Shown piece after piece: positions 28,437-36,640 of a DNA stretch of 64,000 nt. Below the pieces are notes generated by a model. That model saw only the letters and a list, made by a program, of their open reading frames with translations. It ran no database searches and was not told where the DNA came from. The translations under genes and the position numbers were made by a program. Numbering within the stretch: the first letter of the stretch is position 1; every line of letters begins with the position of its first letter. This DNA comes from Cupriavidus taiwanensis (GTDB taxonomy: Bacteria > Pseudomonadota > Gammaproteobacteria > Burkholderiales > Burkholderiaceae), in NCBI RefSeq assembly GCF_900249755.1, contig NZ_LT976853.1:284011-348010 (forward strand), given 5' to 3'.

Positions 28437-31334
28437 CTACGCGGCGGCGAGGTGCGAGCCGGCGGCGGCCGCCTTCAGCAGGCAGTCGAGGCAAGCATGC
28501 TGCGGAAACACCGGCAACGGATAGGGCGTGTTCACCGGCCCCTCGAATTTGCGCTGCGCGGCCTTGTAGGTGATCGGCCCCGGGCATTCGACGGTGATGT
28601 TGCCGCCCTCCAGCGTGATCGAGGCACCGCCCGCAGTGGCCAGGCGAATGCGTTTGGCCGACGCAAAATCGACGTTCATGTTGGCGGAAACGATGACCAG
28701 GTCTTCGCGGGCCGCCAGCTTCAGCAGGTCGTGCTGCGCCTGGAGGTCGATATCGTCCTGCCCGGCGGTCACTTGCAGCCCGACGTTGCCTTCGCCGGCG
28801 GCGGAGAGCCCGGCTGCGATGCCGATCGCCTGGCCGGCATGCACGCGCCCCTGGCCTGCCACGGCGATGCTGTGGTCCTGTCCGCTGAGCAGCGCTACGC
28901 TCTCGCCGTTGGCGAGTTGCAGGTCCTGGCCCGCGACTACGGAAATCCCCGCGCGGCCGCTCAGGTGGACCATGGGCTCTGCCTGGTGCGGGACCTTGCC
29001 GGCGGTTGTGGCAGTGTTGCCGGCGGCGGCATCGGCCAGTGCGGCATCGAGGTCCTGACCGTCGACCATGCCGGCGGCCGCCCTGGCCTGTGCGGGCAGC
29101 GGCGCCTGCTCGTCGGCTGCGACGCTGAGCGGTGGCACCTGATGTACGGCAGCGGCCTGGCCCAGCGTGCGCGCGAGGTCGCTGCCCTGCCGCAATAGTG
29201 CGATGCCGGCCGCGTTGTCTCCTGTCGGCAGGGTCCGGCCGGTGACGGCGTCGCGGTAGGTGGTCAGCAGCAGTCCGGCCCGCCCGCGCACGGCGGCGTA
29301 GCCGTCGGTGCGCAGCTCGAAGCCCTGCCCGCGGAAGCTGCCGCGGCGGTTGTCCTGCTGGTGCACCACATGGCCGAGGTTCAGCTGCGTCGCCGCTTGC
29401 GTGGTGGCCAGCTGCGCGCGCAGTTGCGCGTCGCTGTCGTCCAGCACCAGCTGGTTGTGGCCTTTGCCGCCATGCTCCTGGCTCTTGAAGCCGGTCAGCG
29501 CCGCCGCGTTGCGGTGCCCCTGCGCGTCCGGGCTCATGCCGTGCCATGGTGGGCTGTTGCCCTGCGCGAGGTTGCCCTGTGCGCTGCGGTGGGTATCGCT
29601 GCCCTGCGCATACAGACCCTCGGCATCATAGGGTTGCGAGAACGTCGTGCCGCATAGTGCGCGGCCGCCTGGAGTCGGCGCGATGCCTGCCTCGCCCTGC
29701 CCGTTGTACACGGCAGCCAGCACGAAGGGCTGGTCGATATCGTCGTCACTGAACTTGACCAGCACCTCCTGGCCGATGCGCGGCAGCCATTGCCAACCCA
29801 TGCCGGCGCCAGCCTGGCGCTGCGCCACGCGGATCCAGCGGCTGCTGCGGTCGTCGGCGCGCTCGCCGCGCTGCCAAAGGAACCGTACCCGCACATGCCC
29901 CTGGCGGCTGACGTGATGCTCGGCGTTGCCGTCGGCGCTGGTCTGGCCATCCGGCCCCACGACGATGGCCGTGTGTACGCCAAGTGGCACCGGGCGGCTG
30001 TACAGGCGCGGACAGTCCGCGCCGAGAATGGGCGCGCGCCACGGCCGTCGCGCGTCGAAAGCGCGGAGCAGCGCGCCATAGCCGTGCTCGCGGGCCGCCG
30101 TTACCAGGTGTGGCGGCGTGGCATTGCGCGCTGGCATGGGCGGCGGCCCAAGCAAGCCCTGGATCTCGGCCATCGATTCGGGGGCGTCCGGAGCGTTGTC
30201 CAGGGTCAGCGCAGCTTCGGGTGCGCCCAGGCGCTTCGAGAGCTCTGCTTGCGTGTCGTGACCCAGGTTGTTGAAGCCGCAGTGCTCGACGGCATCGAGC
30301 AGCAACGGATAGCCATCGGTATCGTTTTCCGGCGGCGGCAAGTGTGGACAGCCGGTGACAGCGAACCGCGTGCCGGCGCGCAAGGTGCGTACCGTGGCGG
30401 CGCCGGTGAACAGCAGCGCGCGGGCTTCGATGGCCTCCATCACTTGCTCGGCAACCCGTTGCGCGGCCTCGGCGTCAGGGGCCAGCGAAGGGCTCACCGA
30501 CAGGTAGGAATCGGGCATGCCTTGCATCGAGCCAAAGCGCGCAGGAGCATGGCCGCGCACGGTGCGTTTTGCCTCGGCATCCCAAGCGGTGACGGAGACG
30601 CCGGGGATTGCTGAACGCGTCTCGCAGGTCAGTTGCTGGACGGCGTCGGTGGCCTCCTGGCTATCGGCGCGGTGGTAGCGGATGCCACTGGTTGTCGCGG
30701 ACTCAGGATCTTCGTCCAGACGCGTACTGTCGGCAAAGATCAGCACCGTGTGGCGATGCGGCGCTTCCTGGTCTTCCACCACGGAGTATCCAAGGCCCGC
30801 CTCGGCCAGCAGCCGCGACACGAAGTGATAGTCGGTCTCGCGGTACTGCGCGATATGCGGCCATTTGCGGGCCATGCCGATCCGCGCCAGCGCGCCCGGC
30901 GCATAGCGCCAGCTTGCGTAGGGCGCGTAGGGGCGCAGCACCTCGTCGATGATGCTGTCGAGCGTGCGCTGCTGGAACACCTGGCTGTGCCGCTGCTGGG
31001 TGGTCAGCCACAGCCACGGCACGACGGTCAGGCGATAGCGCGCCAGGCCGCCATCGGCACCCAGCTTCTCGGCCTGGCGCACCAGCCCCGAGCGCGCCGT
31101 CTGGCCGCCGCCGGCCAGCGTGGTCGACAGCGTCAGGCGCTGGCCGAGGAACGCATCCAGCGACAGCGAAGGATTGGCGCTGACGGTGACGATGCGCCAT
31201 TCAAAGAGTTCTGAGATGGCTTCGCGGCCGATCCAGGCCTCGATTGCCAGCGCATCGAGCGGGCCGGTGCCGTCCATCGAATAGAGGCGATGGGCCGGGG
31301 AAAACAGGTTCCGAAACAGGGCTGCGGCGTCCAT
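28437..31334 (-). CDS. vgrG: T6SS spike protein VgrG (long form with DUF2345)
   Basis: A 965-residue trimeric spike of the type VI secretion needle. The first ~400 residues form the gp27-like base (ELFEWRIVTVSANPSL; RETDYHFVSRLLAEAGLGY). A gp5-like OB fold follows (HVRVRFLWQRGER; WLPRIGQEVLVKFSDDDIDQ), then a repeat-rich needle with the DUF2345 domain (about 640-880). The C-terminal tail ends in a Cys-containing ~70-residue segment (HACLDCLL) that may be the cargo-docking end. It is the first gene of the minus-strand cargo operon and diverges from the small exported protein at 31592. Confidence 0.93.
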   Translation of the reverse strand: MDAAALFRNLFSPAHRLYSMDGTGPLDALAIEAWIGREAISELFEWRIVTVSANPSLSLDAFLGQRLTLSTTLAGGGQTARSGLVRQAEKLGADGGLARYRLTVVPWLWLTTQQRHSQVFQQRTLDSIIDEVLRPYAPYASWRYAPGALARIGMARKWPHIAQYRETDYHFVSRLLAEAGLGYSVVEDQEAPHRHTVLIFADSTRLDEDPESATTSGIRYHRADSQEATDAVQQLTCETRSAIPGVSVTAWDAEAKRTVRGHAPARFGSMQGMPDSYLSVSPSLAPDAEAAQRVAEQVMEAIEARALLFTGAATVRTLRAGTRFAVTGCPHLPPPENDTDGYPLLLDAVEHCGFNNLGHDTQAELSKRLGAPEAALTLDNAPDAPESMAEIQGLLGPPPMPARNATPPHLVTAAREHGYGALLRAFDARRPWRAPILGADCPRLYSRPVPLGVHTAIVVGPDGQTSADGNAEHHVSRQGHVRVRFLWQRGERADDRSSRWIRVAQRQAGAGMGWQWLPRIGQEVLVKFSDDDIDQPFVLAAVYNGQGEAGIAPTPGGRALCGTTFSQPYDAEGLYAQGSDTHRSAQGNLAQGNSPPWHGMSPDAQGHRNAAALTGFKSQEHGGKGHNQLVLDDSDAQLRAQLATTQAATQLNLGHVVHQQDNRRGSFRGQGFELRTDGYAAVRGRAGLLLTTYRDAVTGRTLPTGDNAAGIALLRQGSDLARTLGQAAAVHQVPPLSVAADEQAPLPAQARAAAGMVDGQDLDAALADAAAGNTATTAGKVPHQAEPMVHLSGRAGISVVAGQDLQLANGESVALLSGQDHSIAVAGQGRVHAGQAIGIAAGLSAAGEGNVGLQVTAGQDDIDLQAQHDLLKLAAREDLVIVSANMNVDFASAKRIRLATAGGASITLEGGNITVECPGPITYKAAQRKFEGPVNTPYPLPVFPQHACLDCLLKAAAAGSHLAAA

Positions 31335-31591
31335 AGCATTTGGATGAAATCCATTGCCGGGAAAGGAACGCCATTAGGTCCACAACGCGATACGGAAATC
31401 ATTTATCCAGATCAAGAATGGATTTGTTATTTTTTTGCTGTTACTTTGTCCGTCTGGGAGGAGGCATGCGGCCTCAGGAAAATCCTCACTTCGCTGCTGA
31501 ATCTGCTGCAGGCAGCGTTGCGGCCGGATGGGTGCGTCGATATAACGTCGGCTCCGATGTGGAAAACGCACTCACTTTCCGAGCCTTCGCC

Positions 31592-32098
31592 ATGAAGACA
31601 TTGATTCTTGCGCTGCTGATGCTCGGCGCCGCTATTGCCGGACACGCTCGTGGCGCCGCGTTGACCCCAGGCATCTACCGCATAGACGCCGGTTCCTACT
31701 TGACCGCTGTGCAGCGCGCTGAAGCCGGGCCCAATAAGCGCATCGAAGAAAAATTCGAGCATGCCTTCTGTGCAGCGGCCGGTGTCGCGTATGCCGTGGT
31801 GTCGCGCGAAGCGAGATATGCCGAACCCGAGCGCAACAGGGTGCTGTTCCTGACAGCGGACGGCTACAAGGCCGATGTCGAGCATGGCGAACGGTCTTGC
31901 ATTGCCTATGCCCTGCCAGGCGGGAACGATTATTCAACCGCCGATCCGTTTTGTGCTGGCGCGGAAGCGCTGTCCGATCGGACACTTGCAAGCTTTATTC
32001 TGTGGCCGCCGCCGCGGCGCAGGGATCTGGGCGACATTCATATCCCGCGGGAACGTACTCCCACTCAGGACGACAGGGTCGGCTGCCTGCTCGGCTGA
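31592..32098 (+). CDS. Small predicted secreted protein of unknown function
   Basis: A 168-residue protein with a clear Sec signal peptide (MKTLILALLMLGAAIAGHARG). I recognise no domain. Mature Cys residues (FCAAAG, RSCIAYA, FCAGAE, VGCLLG) suggest disulfides. An in-frame ATG at 31466 behind GGGAGGAGG would add 42 residues in front of the signal, so the start is uncertain; the signal peptide favours 31592. It opens a plus-strand run of five close genes, divergent from vgrG. Confidence 0.55.
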   Translation: MKTLILALLMLGAAIAGHARGAALTPGIYRIDAGSYLTAVQRAEAGPNKRIEEKFEHAFCAAAGVAYAVVSREARYAEPERNRVLFLTADGYKADVEHGERSCIAYALPGGNDYSTADPFCAGAEALSDRTLASFILWPPPRRRDLGDIHIPRERTPTQDDRVGCLLG

Positions 32099-32105
32099 GG
32101 CCGGG

Positions 32106-32693
32106 ATGGCTACGTTGATCGCTACAGGATCCATGGCAGAAGCGACAGCCGCTGGTGGGATTTTGGCGAGTTCCGCATTTGCTGCAGGTGGCATAGCAAA
32201 CCTGGCTATTGCCGGGGCTTTAGGGAGCATTGCTTCAAGTGCTGCGATTCAGCTTGGCACGACTGGCAGGATCAAGTTCGATCGAGTGGCGACGGCAGGC
32301 TTGGCAGGCGCCGTAACCGGTGGCCTTGCGGGGTACTTTGGAGGCAACTACGGTGTCGACCGACTACTCGCTTCCGGGTTTGCTGGATGCGGCACGGCAG
32401 CGATGCAGGGGGGCGACTGCAAGTCCGGAGCGATGACCGGATCTGCGACGGCCGCGGTTGCCTGGACGGCTAATGTGATGCGGCAGGATCAGATTGAGTC
32501 CTCGCGGCGATTCAAGGGAATCTATGACGGAAAGGAAGGAATGACCGCCTTCCAACGGATGATGTTCGAGATCCAGACCGATATCGACATTCCACTAGCG
32601 GCTCCGTTTGCAGGCGTGACCTTACTCAACCAGTACGGGATCGATTGGTCCGTCTTCCGCAACCAGACCCAGCAATCGAAGGATCGAAAATGA
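32106..32693 (+). CDS. Gly/Ala-rich protein, possible fragment of a hemagglutinin-type toxin
   Basis: A 195-residue frame starting at ATG 32106, 7 bases after the previous stop. The first ~120 residues are rich in Gly, Ala and Ser with repeated small hydrophobic helices (AATAAGGILASSAFAAGGIA-like). They resemble the pre-toxin region of filamentous-hemagglutinin/CdiA-type proteins; the rest (from about 135) is ordinary and ends NQYGIDWSVF. No large adhesin precedes it, so if the likeness is real this is an orphan piece. A glycine-zipper membrane protein is the alternative. It overlaps the next lipoprotein gene by ATGA, an order that would fit toxin and immunity. Confidence 0.45.
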   Translation: MATLIATGSMAEATAAGGILASSAFAAGGIANLAIAGALGSIASSAAIQLGTTGRIKFDRVATAGLAGAVTGGLAGYFGGNYGVDRLLASGFAGCGTAAMQGGDCKSGAMTGSATAAVAWTANVMRQDQIESSRRFKGIYDGKEGMTAFQRMMFEIQTDIDIPLAAPFAGVTLLNQYGIDWSVFRNQTQQSKDRK

Positions 32694-33331
32694 AAGGATG
32701 GAAAATAGTTGCGGTGATGGCCTTGGGCTGTTCGGGGTGCCTTCATTCACCGCCGAACTACCCAGGCGCCGGCGATAACAATATTGATCCGGCCGAATAC
32801 GCTAGCGTTGCTTGCCCCGACCTGAGTGGCCGATATGAGGGCAGAGGCGAGCTATTGGATGGGGACGCTACGGCTCAAGGATGGGCGAAGACTATGCGCA
32901 TTGACTATGTCTTTCCATTTGCCAGTAGCGCAGAGGCGATGAAATTTATGAGCGCAGCAAGATCTGATGCAGGCGATACCTCGTATCCAAAATACGGGGA
33001 AGTGACGTGGATCGCCGAGCGGTCATTCCAAGTCAGCGTGAACTATGAGAATGGTAAAAGCGCATCACGCGCCCTCTTGTTTGAAGACAAAGGCAGATTC
33101 GTATGTACTGGTTCCCATGGAAAGATCATATGGGGAGGAGCTAGCAAAGGCGGCAGATCTGAATTCGGACCAAATACCACGGATTCGATGGCGATGCTGT
33201 ACCTGGATGACCAAGGAAATCTAATTTCGGAAGCTTCAATGCAGGTTCACATGAGCCTACGACTCGGCGGCATCCCAACCGGTACGGCCAAGCACTTCTC
33301 AAAATATAGATTCAAACGGCTACCTGAATGA
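32690..33331 (+). CDS. Predicted lipoprotein of unknown function
   Basis: A 213-residue product. The N-terminus MKGWKIVAVMALGCSGC has a short hydrophobic core ending in a Cys that fits a lipobox loosely. The mature part has a segment DLSGRYEGRGELLDGD and several aromatic strands, with no family that I recognise. It starts within the stop of the preceding gene (ATGA) and overlaps the next start, so it is made together with both. An immunity role for the protein upstream is possible but unproven. Confidence 0.55.
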   Translation: MKGWKIVAVMALGCSGCLHSPPNYPGAGDNNIDPAEYASVACPDLSGRYEGRGELLDGDATAQGWAKTMRIDYVFPFASSAEAMKFMSAARSDAGDTSYPKYGEVTWIAERSFQVSVNYENGKSASRALLFEDKGRFVCTGSHGKIIWGGASKGGRSEFGPNTTDSMAMLYLDDQGNLISEASMQVHMSLRLGGIPTGTAKHFSKYRFKRLPE

Positions 33332-33738
33332 GAACATCATTACCACTCTATCCCTTTTGCAAGGCACTTGCCGCAGCAGGCTGCCTGGCGCTTGCCGCCT
33401 GTGCCCCGATGGTCGCGACAACCCCATCGGCCATCGAGGCCACGCAACCCAACACAGCCATTCGACGCATCCAGATCCTGGCACCCTCCACCATCAAACT
33501 TGACACAGGCTATTCCCGTACGCTGCCTGACAAGTCAGTCTGGTCGAAAGTGGGTCGCGTTCCACAAGGCGATGTCTACAGGCCCGTCGGCAACGTCTTC
33601 ACGATCGAGGGCCGCCAGGTACACGAGGCCTACCTGGTCATCCATAACCAGACCCTGGTGGGTTTCTATTTACCCGGGGAACAGAACTATTCCCCTCTAT
33701 CCACAGCAGTACCTTTGAACTTGGGAGAATCGGAATGA
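33328..33738 (+). CDS. Small predicted lipoprotein
   Basis: A 136-residue protein with a signal peptide and lipobox (CLALAAC, Cys25). The mature part includes TIKLDTGYSRTLPDKSVWSK and a C-terminal stretch HNQTLVGFYLPGEQ that looks like a small beta domain. I do not recognise the family. It overlaps its neighbours on both sides by ATGA, in the middle of the five-gene run. Confidence 0.6.
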   Translation: MRTSLPLYPFCKALAAAGCLALAACAPMVATTPSAIEATQPNTAIRRIQILAPSTIKLDTGYSRTLPDKSVWSKVGRVPQGDVYRPVGNVFTIEGRQVHEAYLVIHNQTLVGFYLPGEQNYSPLSTAVPLNLGESE

Positions 33739-34193
33739 AACGGGTTGCTCGCATGCTGTTAGCCGGGCTGGCGGCGTCATCGCTGCTGGCTGGATGTGCT
33801 TCGGGTGTGAAACACGCCGACATGGCGGCATCGATCCCGACGCTGAAGCCCGGCGACGGTCGGGTCTACTTCCTGCGTTCGGCGTCGATGTTCGGCGCCG
33901 CGGTGCAGCCGGATTTGCGTCTTAACAATCAGGTTGTCGGAGAATCCAAGCCCGGCGGCTTCTTCTTCGTGGACCGTCCGGCAGGCAAGTATGTGGCTTC
34001 GGCCGCGACTGAAACCGAAAAGACGCTGAGCTTCGCCCTGGACGCTGGTGAAACCAAATACGTGCGCAGTTCACCGTCGATGGGGTTGATGATGGGCCGC
34101 GTCGTGCTGGAATTGGAAACGCCGGAGAAGGCGCAGGCAGAACTTCCTTCGCTGAGTTATACCGGCGACTTGATCAAGACGCCGGCGAAGTAA
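33735..34193 (+). CDS. DUF2846-like lipoprotein
   Basis: A 152-residue lipoprotein with lipobox LLAGC (Cys21). The mature domain (GDGRVYFLRSASMFGAA, then LNNQVVGESKPGGFFFVDRP and AGETKYVRSSP) matches the DUF2846 pattern of a small beta-rich, probably periplasm-facing lipoprotein. Its function is unknown. It is the last gene of the run that starts at 31592; its start overlaps the preceding stop by ATGA. Confidence 0.7.
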   Translation: MKRVARMLLAGLAASSLLAGCASGVKHADMAASIPTLKPGDGRVYFLRSASMFGAAVQPDLRLNNQVVGESKPGGFFFVDRPAGKYVASAATETEKTLSFALDAGETKYVRSSPSMGLMMGRVVLELETPEKAQAELPSLSYTGDLIKTPAK

Positions 34194-34277
34194 TGCCGAT
34201 GCGGCCGGGGGTGATCTCTCACTAGGGTTGAGATGCGGGGCGGTGCAGTCCCCGCCCGGCGGGAGGTTCCCCCCATG

Positions 34278-34676
34278 TCACGTCAAACAAGCCGCATTCA
34301 CCACCCCCACCGACAACGAAATCACCCCCATCACCGCCCCCACCCCCCGGTTATCCCTGGCAATCGCCTCACCCACACCCCCCAGCGCCCGCGCCGCCAC
34401 CAGGTAGGCCAAAACCTGCACCGCAAACGCCCCAAACGCCCACAGCAAGAACATCGCAAACGTAGCGTTATGCTGAATGCTCGACGACAGCGTCAGCGAG
34501 AACCCCAGCACCGCCCCGCCCAGCGACAACGCCGCCGCGACGTTCCCCTGGCGAATCAGTGTGAATTCCCGATGCGGCGTGACCCGCGTATAGACCAGCA
34601 GGAACAATCCCAGCATGGCAAAGCTGGTGACGATATAGATCAGGTAGGCAAGCGCCGGGTGCATGGTGTTGACCAT
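34278..34676 (-). CDS. DUF350 inner-membrane protein (YjfL-like)
   Basis: A 132-residue protein with four hydrophobic segments (about 8-30, 45-65, 72-95 and 105-130) and the DUF350 pattern (FTLIRQGNVAAALSLGGAVLG). DUF350 proteins commonly sit with DUF1190 and glutathionylspermidine-synthetase-like genes, as in the E. coli yjf genes. Here it is the last gene of the same operon, 62 bases after DUF1190. Its function is unknown. Confidence 0.85.
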   Translation of the reverse strand: MVNTMHPALAYLIYIVTSFAMLGLFLLVYTRVTPHREFTLIRQGNVAAALSLGGAVLGFSLTLSSSIQHNATFAMFLLWAFGAFAVQVLAYLVAARALGGVGEAIARDNRGVGAVMGVISLSVGVVNAACLT

Positions 34677-34738
34677 TGGATGGACTCGTTGTCAGTGTTC
34701 AGGGTTGTCAGGACGATATGGCGGCCGGCAGGCGGCGC

Positions 34739-35461
34739 TCAGCCGCCGCCGGAGCGCCCGGAGCTGCCGAAGCGGCTGGTGAAGCCGCCGCGCGATACCA
34801 CCGGTGCGCGCGATACGGCTGCGGTGCGCATGGTCAGGCCCATGGAGCGTCCGCCGCTGAGCGAGCTGCGCCGCACGGTGGCTTCTTCGACCATGGCGGC
34901 GCGCGGGGTGGCGTTGGTGAAGGATTGCGTGGGCGTGCCGTTGCGGTCGTAGACCTGCATCGGGCGCAGCGGGCCGGATGACAGGTCACGCTGGGTCTGG
35001 GTGCCGTTGGGGTGGTAGACCGTGCCGCTGGCGGTGTAGTACGGGCCGTACCAACGGGCGTAGTACGCGCTGCTGCCGTGCGTGGTGCGCGAGCCTGAGG
35101 CTTCGCTGGCGGGGGCGTTGAGGCTGGAGCTGTAGAGGGTGTTGGGGTCGTCGATCGGCACGCTTTCGCAGTCGTTGGGCGTGTTCCAGTCGGCTTCGCA
35201 GTCCTCCAGCGTGGCGTAGCTGGCGCGGCGCACGGTGACGCCGGGATCGTCGTCGGCGTCGTCGCTGCAGGAGCCGAGCACGGCCACGCCGGCGACCACG
35301 GCGCAGGCGCCGACGATCCACAGCGCGGGCGACGTGCCCTGCTTTTTCTGTCCGGCCTGGTAGGCGGCGATGCGCGGCGACGGGCCGCCGGAGCCGCCCC
35401 TGCCGGGCTGGTACGGGCTGCCGTATTTGGAGCGCTTGGTGCCCTTCTTCTTGTTGGCCAT
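34739..35461 (-). CDS. DUF1190 (YgiB-like) protein
   Basis: A 240-residue protein with a basic start (MANKKKGTKRSKYGSPY), one hydrophobic segment (about 45-62, WIVGACAVVAGVAVLGSC, which could also be a lipobox), and the DUF1190 core (TLEDCEADWNTPNDCESV; YYARWYGPYYT). The tail is rich in Gly, Ser and Arg and ends SGGG. YgiB-type proteins are paired with YgiC-type ATP-grasp enzymes, as here. The start is 3 bases downstream of the preceding stop. Confidence 0.82.
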   Translation of the reverse strand: MANKKKGTKRSKYGSPYQPGRGGSGGPSPRIAAYQAGQKKQGTSPALWIVGACAVVAGVAVLGSCSDDADDDPGVTVRRASYATLEDCEADWNTPNDCESVPIDDPNTLYSSSLNAPASEASGSRTTHGSSAYYARWYGPYYTASGTVYHPNGTQTQRDLSSGPLRPMQVYDRNGTPTQSFTNATPRAAMVEEATVRRSSLSGGRSMGLTMRTAAVSRAPVVSRGGFTSRFGSSGRSGGG

Positions 35462-35464
35462 GTC

Positions 35465-36640
35465 TTACGCGTGGGTGAAGTAATGGGGGACGAAGAAGCT
35501 GGTGTTCTTGGCGATGGGTCCGGATTCTTCGCGCACGCACAGGCCGCTGGGCACGTCGTCGACGATCCAGACGCCCAGCGTGGTGTAGCGGCCGTCAAAG
35601 CGCCGCGCCGGTTCGTAGGCCTGGTAGATGAAGCCTTCCTCGCCGTACTCGCCGGGGTTGTGGACGTGGTCGCCCTCGGGGGTGAGCAGCGTCACGCTTT
35701 CGCCTTCGCGCGACAGGAAGGGCTTCTTCGCGTGCGGACGGCCGGCGAAGGGGCCGGGGTCGAAGCTGGCTTCGATCAGGTTGGGGTGTCCCGGGAACAG
35801 CTGCCACAGGATCGGCAGGATGGCCTTGTTGGACAGCACCGCCTTCCACGGCGGCTCGACCCAGCGCACCGGGCTGTGTGCGAGCTGGCCGCGGTAGTCG
35901 GAGGTGGCCATCCATTCCCACGGGTAGAGCTTGAACACGACTTCCATCGGCACGTTGTCGGCATCGTAGAAGTTGCCGCGGCCGTCGCTGCCGATCTCCT
36001 GCAGGTCGACCAGCTTGACCGACCAGCCGGCCTGCAGCGCGGTGTCCATCAGGTACTCGGTGTTGCAGACGTCTTCCTGGCTGTCGAACATGCAGGCGAG
36101 GTGCAGCAGGCCGGCGTTGCGGTAGTGCTTGCGCAGCCATTGCCAGCGCGCCACCAGTGCTTCGTGCAGGCTGTTGAACTGGTCGGCATGCGGTTGCACG
36201 GCGTCTTTCCAGTACCACTGGGCCACGGCGGATTCGATCAGCGAGGTGGGCGTGTCGGCGTTGAACTCGTACAGCTTCGGCACGCCGTGCGGGTCCAGCG
36301 TCATGTCGAAGCGGCCGAACAGCGTGGGCTCGTCGCGGTCCCATGAGGCGCGGATCAGTTGCGCGAAATCCGCATCGATCGCCAGCCGCGCGAACAGGTC
36401 GTGGTCGATCACATGCTGCACGGCTTCCAGGCAGCGCTGGTTCAGGTCGTATGCGGCGGCGTAGAGCGTTTCCACCTCTTGCTTGCTGAAGGCGTAGGCG
36501 GCGTCTTCGCGCCAGTAGAAGAAGGTGTGGTCATCGACTTCGCGCGGAACGTTGAACTCGTCCAGCGAATGGAAGTGGAAGCCCACCTTCTCGAGTTCGC
36601 GCGGCCAGTTGCGGCGCGGGGTTTGCGGGATGCGTTGCAT
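35465..36640 (-). CDS. Glutathionylspermidine-synthetase-like ATP-grasp ligase (YgiC/YjfC family)
   Basis: A 391-residue ATP-grasp amide ligase with only the synthetase domain; the amidase domain of E. coli Gss is absent. Conserved pieces are FGRFDMTLDPHGVPKLYEFN (near 110), the TSLIESA segment, VFKLYPWEWM, and a C-terminal block EGFIYQAYEP to GVWIVDDVPSG. The true substrate of this subfamily is not settled; a polyamine or peptide is likely. The start ATG 36640 overlaps the stop of the homospermidine synthase gene by one base (TGATG), which suggests that its substrate may be linked to homospermidine. Confidence 0.85.
   Translation of the reverse strand: MQRIPQTPRRNWPRELEKVGFHFHSLDEFNVPREVDDHTFFYWREDAAYAFSKQEVETLYAAAYDLNQRCLEAVQHVIDHDLFARLAIDADFAQLIRASWDRDEPTLFGRFDMTLDPHGVPKLYEFNADTPTSLIESAVAQWYWKDAVQPHADQFNSLHEALVARWQWLRKHYRNAGLLHLACMFDSQEDVCNTEYLMDTALQAGWSVKLVDLQEIGSDGRGNFYDADNVPMEVVFKLYPWEWMATSDYRGQLAHSPVRWVEPPWKAVLSNKAILPILWQLFPGHPNLIEASFDPGPFAGRPHAKKPFLSREGESVTLLTPEGDHVHNPGEYGEEGFIYQAYEPARRFDGRYTTLGVWIVDDVPSGLCVREESGPIAKNTSFFVPHYFTHA

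Noticed and set aside
28417..29547. Long N-terminal extension of the DUF4123 gene
   Set aside because: The extension is an out-of-frame reading of the vgrG 3' end, Arg/Pro/Ala-rich; the adaptor fold begins at ATG 28416 behind a ribosome site.
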